Source: Rhynchopus sp. YZ270_cl-10
Taxonomy: Eukaryota > Euglenozoa > Diplonemea > Diplonemida > Diplonemidae
Direction of reading: 5' to 3'
Assembly: GCA_964035575.1 (NCBI GenBank)
Contig: OZ037931.1
Coordinates: 9,567 to 73,566, forward strand
Length of the DNA: 64,000 bases
Part shown: positions 19,170 through 31,100 of the stretch, piece after piece
Layout: the number at the start of each line of letters is the position of its first letter
How positions within the stretch are numbered: position 1 is the stretch's first letter
Notes under the pieces: generated by a model
Told to the model about the DNA's origin: nothing
The model's database searches: none
Seen by the model: the letters and a program-made list of their open reading frames with translations, nothing else
Translations under genes and position numbers: made by a program

Positions 19170-22100
19170 CTACAGTGCAAACAGCGCCAGCACAGCCACA
19201 CACAGTGTGACCCACAGGGTGGGCACCAAGACACCGCCCGAGGTAGGGATGGGGATAATGTTGGGGTCGAAGGTGACTGGCGGGACGCTTGTTGGTGGTG
19301 CGGCTGTCGGGGGTGCAGTTGGCACAACCGGTGGCTGCGGTGTTGGTGGCGACATGCTTGTGGGCTGCGATGTTGTGGGTGGGACGTTTGTTGGCGGTGC
19401 AGGTGTTGGTGGGGGTGGCGGCACGGGTGTGTTCGCCACACCAACCTGCATGTTCGATGTGGACGCAGTGGCGAAGGGGGAGGTGACGCCCGGTGTGGGC
19501 GACTGCTTCAGGATACTGTTCGGGTCGGCCAAGTCGGCAACAATGGCGTCCTTGACTGCAGTGGAGACTGCAGCCGCGTCGACCGTGACAGCCGTCTCAA
19601 TCTCAAACTCCGTGACAACGTCGACTGTGGTCGCAAGCGCAAAGAAGGAGCGGTACGCAGCCGCGCCTGCCCCACCCGCAACAGTCGCAATGCCGGTGCA
19701 GTTCGGGTCTGCCGTCATGTTGCACGGCGCCGCTGTTGGCGGGAGTGTCGGCGGCGCAGCTGTGATCGTCTTGTCGACGCACCTGCCCGAGATCTTGTCA
19801 GCAGCGGTGATGCCGCCGCCGCCAAGCTTCGCACACACCCACTTCAGGAAGGCTGCCTTGATGACGGGGTTCCCCTTCTTCAGCAGCTTCAGCATCTGGA
19901 TCTCGGCGTCCCCCTTGCGCACGTTGTTCACAAACGGCATCGCCAGCGCCTCGGTGTCGAACGCCGCAAGCGACAGCCCGGACAGCGTGATCACCTCCGG
20001 CGGCGGCGTCGGTGCGCGTGTCACGTTGCCTGACGACGCAGGGTAGTCGACCGGGAACTCCAGCGTCACCATGTTCCCGGTGCACAGCTTCATCTGGTCC
20101 GACGCCCCGCTTGTGCACACAACGGTGAGCTGCATCTGTGCACACGGCTCCGTCACGTACAGCTGTGTCAGCTGTGTCCACCCACCCTGGAACGAGTACG
20201 TCGGCTTGTTGATGAAGTCCAACGCATTCGGCTTCGCGTGCGCAAAGTACGAGTTGTGCACCTTGTCGAGGCACACCCCGCTCACCTTGACACTCGAGTT
20301 CGAGTCCGAGCGCACTGCGTCCCCCATCACGTCCACCACACTCAGCATCAGCGCAAACGGCTTACCAGGCTCGGGGTAGTACGTCGTCGACTTGCACGCA
20401 GTCCCAGAGCACATCCAGTGGTTCCCGCCCGGGCGCAGTGCCGCCGCATCCTGCATGTTGACCTCAAACAGGAAGGTGTCGTCGGGCTTCGCAAACGTGG
20501 CCGCAGGGTTCGTGCTCACGTCCCCCTTCCCGTACTTGTAGTTCAGCTGCGTTGTCGACAGGTAGAACCGCGTCAGCCCAGACTGCTTCCACCCCGCCAT
20601 CTTCCCGTACGAGATGTCCTTGAAGGTCGCCTCCCCGCTCTTCAGCTTGAACGAGAACGCCGGCACGTTCCACCCAGACGACTCCTTCGGCATGCACTTT
20701 GGCAGCGACGCAATCTTCTTCCCCCAGCCACACGCCCCCGACGTTCCCTTCCCGTCCACGCACGTGTCAAGTACCCACTTCCCTGACTTCGACTTGTCCA
20801 CGTTACTGCACGGCACGGCCAGCGGGCGCAGCTGCACGGGTGCCGCACTCCCCTTGTCCTCGGGGTGCTTCACCTGGATCCCGTCCAGCCCAAGTGCCAC
20901 CACCTTCATCGTGAAGTTGTAGCCGCGGCCCCACGTCGCAGGGTGCGGCTTGCTCCACGGCCGGCCCATGTGGCTGTCCCGCCCGTTCTTTGCCCCCATC
21001 CCGCCAAGGCCGAGCGGCACCCATCCCTTCATCACCTGCTTCACAAGCATCAGGTGGGCCGTGGGCAGTCCTGCCGGCGGTGTGGGGCAGATCGGCTTCA
21101 TCGGCTTCCACACCTTCGAGCTGTTTGTGCTGTTGCTGTTCGCGTTCGAGCTGTTCACACCCGTCATGTCCATCGGAGGCACACACGGCACACCGATGCG
21201 CGCAAACGCTGCAAGACGCACAGCACGCCTCACAAAGTGCAGCGGGCCCACATCCGCAATCGCGGCAAACGGCGTCGGGCCCGACGTTGTCATCGGCGCC
21301 ACAGCCTGCACGGTGAAGAACCACGGCACGTGCTCGCACGCCGGCATCCCCGATACAGCCACCTGCTGTGCTGTCGCCTCGTGGTCTGCAGCAATCTGCG
21401 GCCGCCAGGCCTCACACGCAGCCGTGCGCGTCGTCTGGTTCGACCGGATCTGGAACGTGCCCACACCGCGGCGTGCGACGCCCGTCCACGTCACCGTCGT
21501 GGTCGACGTGTTCGACTTCCGCGTCCCGGTCAGCGTGAACTGCATGTGGTTGTCCCCCACAACAGGCATCCCCTTCGCGTCCACCACCTGGAACGACAGG
21601 CTGCTCCCAACCCCGGTCACTGCCGCAGGCGCACCCGAGAGCGTGCGTCCCCACAGGCGCGTGAAGTTCGGTCGCGACAGCACGCTCCCCTCGTTCGGCG
21701 CACCCGCAATCATCAGCCCGACCGGCGCCTCGACCGTGAACGTCACTGCCGTCGTCGGCGCTGTGGTCCCTGTCGGGAACCCGGTGAAGGCACCCGCCTT
21801 GAGCTGGCACGTCCCGACAGCCGCAAACACACCTGCAATCTCAATCGCGTCGCCAGTGCCGGCAGCCCCAGTCTTCGGGTCCTTCGTGTTCGCAATCGCA
21901 CACGTTGTTGTCCCACTCGCACACGCGAAGCACCCCTCGGGCACCATCTCCGTCGGCACTGCCGTCACAGACGCACCCGCCGCCCAGGACACGCCGCCAA
22001 TCCCGCGGAACTTCCCAGTCGTGTCCCATGCAGCAAGCCCGACGTGCACGGTGCGGTTGTACACACTGTACGCCTTGCCTGTTGTCGTGGCTGGTACTTC

Positions 22101-25100
22101 GAGCGTCTGCGACGACGTCCACTTCCAGTCCGCAAGCGACGTGTCCGTGTACGCAACCTTGAAGGTCTGGCTCGTCCCGTTCACAAGCGATGCAGGCGAC
22201 GTCACCACCACGTCGCATGAGCACGCAGCCGTCGTCCCTGCCGTGAGCCCGGTCAGCCCAAGCTTGAAGGTCGCCACACCGCCCATGTAGGTCGCGTTCG
22301 GCGACACCCACGCCGTCCCGCACGAGCCGCACGTCACCGTTGCCGTCGACACACCGCGCACAGCCGACACGTACCACTTGTCCGAGGCCGTCTGTGCCCC
22401 CGGCGCCTGCCCAATTGCGTACGCGTTGAACGTGCAGTAGCCCTCACCCACAACGCGGTCCGCCGTGCACGCAGCCCCGCCTGCCGACGAGCGCGACGAC
22501 GACGACGCCGACGGGAGGGTGTCCACCGCCATCGCCCCCGCCTCCACAGAGAAGTGCACCATCGGCGCCTTCTTCTCCCCGAAGAACCCTGTCGGCACCC
22601 CGGCCGCACCCGTCACCACAAACGACAGCGACAGCTGCATCGCCGCCTTGGACACCTCGACAGTCGCCTGCCCGGCAGCCCCGACGGGCGTCGTCTTCTC
22701 GACCACAGGCATCGGGATCCCGTTGTACACCTTCGTACCCTCCGTCAGGCGCAGCCCGCTTGTGCTCCCGTACGTCACCGTCACCGCACTCCCGTTCAGT
22801 AGCGCAGTCGGGTCCGACGGCAGCTTCCCGGACGCAGACATCGACGCCGCCGCACGGTGGTTCGCCGCACGTGTCTGGTACATGCGCTGCAGCGCGTACT
22901 CCGTCGGCGGCCCACCCACAGCGTACGCCCTGTCCCCAAGGTCGTCCGCAGCGTACACGTCGAACATCCACGACGCCTTCGCCCCCGCAGCCGTCATCTT
23001 GCGCAGCATGTACTTCTCGTAGTGGAACGCCGGCACCGCAATGATCTGTGTCGCGTCCGTCAGCACCGTCAGCGGCGACGCCTTCCCGGCAAAGGACACG
23101 CTGCACTGGTAGCAGGCACGCAGGAAGAAGGCACGCACCGTCGCACTCCCGCCCACAGCGTTCACGCTGCTGCCCCCAGGGCTCGACACAGGCGAGGTCA
23201 CAACCGCCGCCACACCAGCACCGTTCCCGGCCCCACCCTGGCGCGCAAACGCTGCCGACGTTGTCCCCTCCCACGCAGGGATGTTGTGCGCGTCCACACG
23301 CACCGCGCCCACAGAGAACGGCTTGCGCCTGCGCACGGCCGTCAGCGGCACGCCCCCGAGCAGCCACGCCATCCCGCATGTCTGCACCGTGTACACAAGC
23401 GCTGATCCCGGCACCGCCACTGCCGCCGTGTACGCCCGCAGTGGGAACGAGCTGCGCACAGCCATGTGGCGTCCGACCAGCGCTGCTGGTGGCGTCAGCC
23501 TGTAGTCAAGCCACACCTGGCAACGTCCGCACGGACGTGCGAAGAAGAAGTTCAGGCTCCCGCTCGACGCCCCCGACAGCGTCACACGGTCCGCAGCGGC
23601 CGCAAACTCCGCTGCCGACACTGCTGCGTTGCAGCCCGACGGCGGCGCAGACCCCCCAGCAGCCGCAGCACGCGCAGCACCGTCGTGCACGAACCCACCG
23701 TTTCCGTAGCGCATCTGTGCCAGCGTCGCCCCGCTCTCACCCATCCACACAGACCGCACCCACACCTCGCGCGTCCACCCCGAGGTGGAAGGCTCGTTCA
23801 TCGCCCACACCCCGGCAAAGCGCTGCACGTTCTCCACCTTGACGGCAAACATGTCGCCCACACGGATCGCCGACGTCGAGTCCGGCAGCGTCTGGTCGTA
23901 CACCTCCATGACGTCCATGCGCGGCGCCTTGACCGAGAACGGCTTCGACAGCTTGCTCCGGTCCGCAAAGATCGGGAGTGCGTCCGACGGGTCCGTCGAC
24001 CCCACACCAAGCCCGTCCAGACACGTCGCCGCAGTCTTCCCCCCGTAGCACAGGTCGAGCTGCAGCGTGCACGCCTCGCACTCCGTCGACAGCACGCTCC
24101 ACGGCACCGCCACACCCCCGCGTGTCGACACGGCGGCCGTCGCAGACTCAACCCACGTCGTCGTCTTCACCGTCCCCTCCACCAGGCGCGTCGTCTCACT
24201 CGCAAGCGAACCTGCCAGGTCGTACACCTTCAGCGTCCCTCCGTCGTTGCAGCCGGTCCAGCTCCGCTTCGCCACACGCACCAGGATGTCCTTTGTGAAT
24301 GACCACGCACGCGCCCCGCTCGTCGTCCGCACCACCGTCTGGATCGGGAACGGCAGCCCCGCCACAGCGCCCCCAGACGCGTAGCTCCACCCCGCCCCGG
24401 GCACACCCGTTCCGTACGTCCTGTAGTTGCTCGTCGACGTCTGCAGGCGGCGCTTCGTCGGGCACTCGTCGTCCACGCTCACCGTTGTGTTCACCTCCCA
24501 CTTCGACAGCGTCTCCGTCGCCGACACCCACATGTACTGCGCCGTTGTCGCGACTGCGGTGATCGTCCCCCCGACGTCCGACTGCACCGCCCCCGCCACA
24601 CTCGCCGTTGTGTTTGTCGTCACCTTGTCGCGCCCGTAGAACGTGAAGGACACCTTCAGGCCAGTCGTCGCGACTGTGTGCGTGATGGCCGCCCCGCGTG
24701 TCACCGAGTTGTTCTTCATCAGCGACGCCGCTGCCGTCGTCGCCCCAGACTCAAGCAGGTACTGCGTCCCTGCCGTGAGCGTGTACCCGAGCTGGCTGTC
24801 GTACGCCCAGTACCGCAGCGTCGTGCTTGTCCCTACGGTGAAGTACGACGCCACCGTGAACGTCGCTGTCGTCGCCGCCCCGCACGCCGACGTTGTCCCG
24901 TGCACGAAGCTCTGCGACGCCGGCTCCACCGCGTACACCGTGGCGCGTGTCTGCGTCGTCGGCGTGATCCACAGGCTGATTGTCACACACCGGTTCGCCA
25001 CCGTCGACATCACCTCCGCAGACCCGTCCCACGCCGCCTCGCACACCTTGAACATCGCCTTGCGTGCAGGCGCCCCGGTCCCGGAGTACTTGAGCGTCAC

Positions 25101-28100
25101 CGACCCGGCACCCTGCGGCGCCACTGCCAGCACCGCTGCGTCTGGCTGCGTCCGCGTCGCCACCACCGTCAGGTTCCCGTACGTGTACGTGTTCGTCCCA
25201 ATCGTCTCCAGCGACGACGGGTTGTACGCAGAGTCGAGCACAATCGTCCCACTCGTCCACACCTCCGTACCGTACGTCCACGCAGGTGCCCCCGACGGGC
25301 TCGACCCGGCCCCACCAGCCTGCGCCACTGTCACGTTGCGCGACGACGTGTCGTCCACAACCGTCCCCGTCGAGGACGTGTTCACAAACTTCACGTCCAC
25401 AGTGATCCCCGCCCCGAACTCGCTCACAGTGGCAGTGTATTCCGTGCACACACCCGACGCAGACGACGCGCACAGCGACGTCACCCCGCCCCCGACAGAC
25501 ACAAGCTGGATCGACGTCGTTGTTGTCACTGCCGCCGCCACCGCCGCCTCACGCTGCGACAGCGTCACCGCAGACGTGCACGTGTACGCCGACGTCCCCG
25601 TCGGGCGCGACCCAGCCGCCGCCTGCGCCCCGCTCGCGTACCGGATCCCGACTGCGCTGAACACAACCTTCACGTCCGCCGTCGCCCCGAGTGCAGGCAC
25701 CGTCGTGTTGTCGAAGTACAGGCGGCTGAAGTTCGCGACTGCCGTCCCCATGTTCGCGCGGGCACCCATCTGCGACCACCACGCCGTCTTCGTCTCCCCG
25801 ACCTTGTACAGCGGGTACACCCCCGCAGGCGTCACAGACGTGTTCGAGTTCGTCATCACCCACCAGCGCGGGTACACTGCGTTCGTCCCAGTCATCCCGG
25901 TCACCCCCGCCGACACCGTCAGCGCAAACTCGTCCGACATCACCGCCCCGGTCGTGATCTGCACCGCCGCCGACGAGCACTCGAGTGTCACAGCCTCCTC
26001 CGTCCACGTCAGCGTCGTTGTCCCGCGCTGCGTCCCGTCCGCCGCGTACTCAGACGAGTCCGGCCCTGCGCCCCAGGTTGTGTGGAACGTGAACGCACAC
26101 CGGTTGCACGGCACATGCGGGCGCATCGTCCACTGTGCGCCCCACGACCCCGTCGCCCCGGCCACAGACGCAGCCGCTGCAAGCGTCTTCGTCGGGTACT
26201 TCTCCACAAGACACCCCTTCCCGCTCGGGCTGCTGTACGCACACTGCCCTGCCACCCAGTTCGTTGCGTCCGGTGTCATGCGCAGCTTGTCCCGGTTCGA
26301 CGCCCCGTCAGTCGGACCAGGCCCGTCCAGCAGCGCAAACACCTCCCCGTAGTGGAAGTCGTCGTACACGAAGGTCTGTGCCCCTGTGCTCGGCGCCGCA
26401 ATGTACGACCCGGGCCGCACCGCCACCGAGATCCCCTCGCGCACAGTCCCGGAGGCCGCTGCAGGCGTCACCTCGACGGTGCTTGCGGGCACGCGCACAG
26501 GTGTCACCACGTTCGCCTTCACAGTGTTGGTCCCGTCTGAGAAGGTGAAGACAAGCGTGCACCCACCCGTCGACGAGAACCGCGAGCACGCGTTGTCCAC
26601 AACGTACACACGGAACACGAAGGCAAACGAGAACGCGTTCCCGATGGTCTCCATAAGCGCCGCCTTCGACAGGATCTGCGGGGCCGTCACAAAGGTCTCG
26701 TCCGGGTACCTGCTGTACAGCACCATGTTGTCTGTCGTTGCCGTCCCGACCGTCGCCGTCACCTTCCATCCGGACAGCGCACCCCACACCTTTGGCAGTG
26801 CCTTCAGCGACGCGTCACGCGGCACGTACGTCAGCTGGTACGGCACAAGGGCCTCGAGGTACGACCCGGACACGGCAGTGATGCTTCCTGCCACAGACGC
26901 CGTCGCCGCCGTCATGGCCCCGATAAACGCAGGCGACGGCGAGCGCGTCGCCGCAAGCCCGCCCGCCACGTCCCACGGGTCCACACGCACAGGGTCCACT
27001 GCCGCCAGCACCGCCCGCGACACCTCAACCACAAAGCGCGTCCACGACAGGTGCACCGCCCCGCCCGTCGTCACCCCCTGGTACGTCACGTTCAGGTACA
27101 CCGTGGTCGATGCCAGTGCTCCGTCCTTCAGCTTCGGAGTGAAGGTGTACGACGCCGTCCCGCCAAGCCCCCACACCTCCGCCGGGAGCAGCGGCTGCGA
27201 CCCCACCGTCGACCCGAGGGCTGTTGCCACCTGCGGCGGTGCAGCAGACGCAGAGTAGTTCGCGCCGTAGTCGTCCTGCGCGTACAGCACCTGCACCGTC
27301 CCGTTCGCCGCAAACTCGCTCGGCCCGTCCCGGCGTGCCTGCAGGCTCAGCGTGCATGGCAGTCCGTGCACACACTTCTTCAGGTAGCACGTCGTCACCC
27401 CCGTCGTGGCACACCCGGTCGTCTTCATCGCCGTCCCCTTGAACGCGGTGTTCGGCTCGTTCCCGTCCAGCGCCACACCGTTCGGCGCCTTGGCCGCCAC
27501 GTTCACCCACTGCGCAGGCGACAGCAGCTGCACCCCGCTCTGCGTCGTTGCCTCAAACCGCACCCCGCACCCGAACTCCCCCGCCGGGCACGCAGACCGG
27601 TACTGCAGAGACAGACGCACCTGCCCAGACTGGGTGAACTGGCGCAGGCCGTTCCGCTCCCACCCATACTGTGTGGCGTTCGCCTGCTTGCACGCGCCCC
27701 CAATCGCCCACACCGTGAACGGGCCCGGCGACACAGTCGGATCCACCTGCGATGCCGCCACACACTCGAGCCCTGCGAACGCCGTCGCCTGCGCACACCG
27801 CTTCACCACCAGCGGGAACGACCCAAACGGCACAGGCAGCTTGTCCTTCGTCGCCACCTGCACGTCGTACACAACCACCGCCCCAGACGTCAGCAGCGGC
27901 GTGCGCGACACCATCCCCGTTGTCGCGTCCGTCACAGACGCCGCACTCACCGCCGACGCCCCGTACAGCGTCTCGAGCGTCGTCGCCGTTGTGAACTGCA
28001 TGAAGCGCAGCGACGAGTTGAACGCCAGTGTCGACGTCACCGTCAGCTGCGACGGCGGGATGTTCGAGTCGCGCCAGTACCCGCTCCCGCCTCCGTACTT

Positions 28101-31100
28101 CTTCAGCCCGCGGTTGTACAGCTGGTACACCACACCCTTCTTCGTCACCTGCTTCGCCGACGCGTTCCCCATTGCCGTCGCCGTCGCCTCCCCAGCCTTG
28201 AACACACAGATCTTGTACTGCCCAGACGTGGCCGGGTACAGCGCGGGCGGCAGCGCAAACGCCGATGCCGTCGTCGTGCCCCACGTGTCCGCCACCATTG
28301 CCGACGCGTTTGTTGTCCGCACCAGCTGGAACCACTCCGGCGCTCCGGTCGCGCTCCCCGCCACAGTTGACGGCGTCGGGCACACCTGCGTGTCGTTTGC
28401 AATCGTCACCAGGTCGGTTGTGAACCCGGAGGCCCCGTTCAGCGCCGTGCAGTTCACCCCGCTCGAAGTCCCGCACCACGACGACACAGACACCTGCTCC
28501 CCAGTCGTGTCCCACGTGCTCTCCATCGTCCGCAGGTCGAACACAGACATGTTCGCCTGCGCAGACCCTACAATCATCTCCAGGAACGCCGGGTGCGAGT
28601 GCAGCAGGTAGTCCCCCTCGCTGCTCGACGCCAGACGCAGCCACGGGTTTGCCACCGTCAGGCTTGTGTGGTTCACCTTGTAGCACACCTGGTAGCTCCC
28701 CGGGTTCAGCGGGATGTGGAAGTACGCCCCAATCGATGTCCCCGACGTCGTCGACGCGAGGTACGGGCAGAACGGCGTCCCGCTCGTCGTGTCGTTGTCC
28801 GTGCACGTCCCCACGTTCGACACCGCGGCCGGCGACATGCAGTCCACCCCGACACCGGACCCGGCCCAGTTCGACAGTGTCCCCCACGTCGCCTCTGTGC
28901 TCGGGTCCTTCGGGAGACGCCCGACAGGGGTCTTCGACATCACAAGCTTGAAGATGTTCTGTGCCTGCAGCTCTGTGTTCGACGCCGTGCTGCTGTACGT
29001 GTTGAAGACAAACCCGTCCGTCGCAGTCGCCGTCGCTGCCGTCACGTCTGCCACATACTGTGTCGACACACCCGCAAGCGCAGTCGCGTCCGCCTTCGCC
29101 TCCGACGAGTACAGGCTCACCGCAGGCCGCAGCGCCGCGTTCAGCGTCCACGACTTCACAAGCCCCATCTCTGTGCGGAACCCGGCACGCCCCGTCGCCG
29201 CCTGCACCAGATGCTGCCCGCTGAGCCCCTGAGCCTCCTGCACCTCCACCCAGCGTGCCTTCAGTGCCGTCCCGCCCAGCCCGCCCTGCAGGAACACCGT
29301 GCGGATGCACACCTTGTACTGCGTGCGCGCATCGTTCGTCGCCGCAGGCAGCACCGTACGCAGCTCTGCCACGTCGCTCGGCCCGTCCGCCGGCCCCAGG
29401 TCCGTCATCCCGAGCGCCGACGCCGTTGACCCGGGCTCCGTCCACACGTGCACAGACGTTCCCCACTGCGTCAGGTTCGTCGACCCGTCGTGGCACGCAG
29501 ACCCCACGGCCACAATCTTCGCTGCGTCCTTTCCGGGGTTCGTGTCAAACACGTCCTGGCTTGCTGCCGGCGAACACGTGTGGTTTACCGTCGGTGCGCA
29601 CCGCAGGAACTGCACCTTCGACAGCCCCTGGTTCGTCGGCTGGTTCCCGGGAGTCACGTACCAACGCACCCCGTTGTCAATCACCTTGTAGTCGTACGCG
29701 TTCGCGTCCGCAGACCCCGGGCGCCACCACGACATCCAGTCCTCAGACGACTGACGCAGCTGCACGCACAGCGAGTAGTTCCCCGGCGTGTGCGGCACCG
29801 TCAGGTAGAAGTCGACGGTGTTGTTGGCCCCGTCCGTCAGCAGGTTGAACTTCGACGTTGCCGCAGAGTAGATCTCCCCCTCCGAGCTCCCGGCCTGGTT
29901 CTGGCAGTAGCGGTTCTGCTCCATCGTGCTGAAGGGCACCAGCTTCGCGTACAGCGAGAAGTCCGCCGTAATCGTCCCGTTGTTGTCCGTCACAGCCAGC
30001 GTCCCCGTCGTCAGCTGCACGCGGAACCGCTTCAGCTCCCCGCCCAGCAGCACCTCGCTGATGCGTGCCGGCGACACCTTCATTGCCGGCGCAGGCTTCA
30101 CCTCCCAGGTCTCGTTGAACACGGCCCAGTTGTCCATCCCCGCCTGCTTGTAGCACACCTTGTAGAAGTTCGGCCCGTTCGACGTAGTGATGTGCGGAGG
30201 CATCACCACCACAGCCGCCACCGTCGCGTGCCCACCCGTGTACGTGTGGTCGTGTGGCACAATGTCGTCATAAATGTCGGGCGTCTTCGCCGCCAGCTCC
30301 GCCAGGTGAGGTTCTGTCGAGTTGCACGTTGCGTTCTGGCACATCGTCTGTGTCGGCCCCGCCAGCGCACAGGCGCGCACCGACGCCGAGTCGTAGTACA
30401 GCCCAGACTGCGCAATCGACCCCGCACCAGTCACGTTGCAGATCAGCGACAGGTGTGCGTCTGCCAGCTTCCCCATGTTCCAGTTGTACGGGTTGATGTC
30501 GCAGTTCTTGTCCGCCGCCACAAGGCGCAGCACGTCCCCGGACGCCGGGCAGCCCCCGGCACACGCCTTCCGCGGGCCCACCTGCAGCGACACCGTTGCG
30601 TCTGTGATAAGGAACAGCGCCTCCATCCCTGCACGCATCTCCACCGCAGACAGCGACAGCGACGTCAGGGCAGACGTCGTCGGTGTGAAGTACGACGACG
30701 GCGACACCCACGCCCCACGCTCCAGCACGCTGTCCGGCATCGGCTTCGTCTTGTCGTTCCACGCCCCTGTCGTGCCCGACGGCGACAGCGCAACCCAGTT
30801 GAAGAAGCGGTTTCTGTGGCACACAATGTAGTTTGTGATGTCCGGGACGGTGATGTAGTACGCCGCGTTCGACGACGCCGCCACGTCCGACATCGACCCT
30901 GCGCACGCCGTCTTGTCCGTCTCGGCCCCGGCGTTGTTGCACTCCACCATACCACCGTCTTTGTTCTCCGCCCCCACAGAGGGGATCGGGCGGAACGACG
31001 CGTAGTCACACGGCTTCCCCGCCTGCACCAGGCGCAGCACACTCCCCACAGTCTGCCCCACGCGGTCGCCTGTCGCGTACGTGCGCCCGAAGTTCCACGC

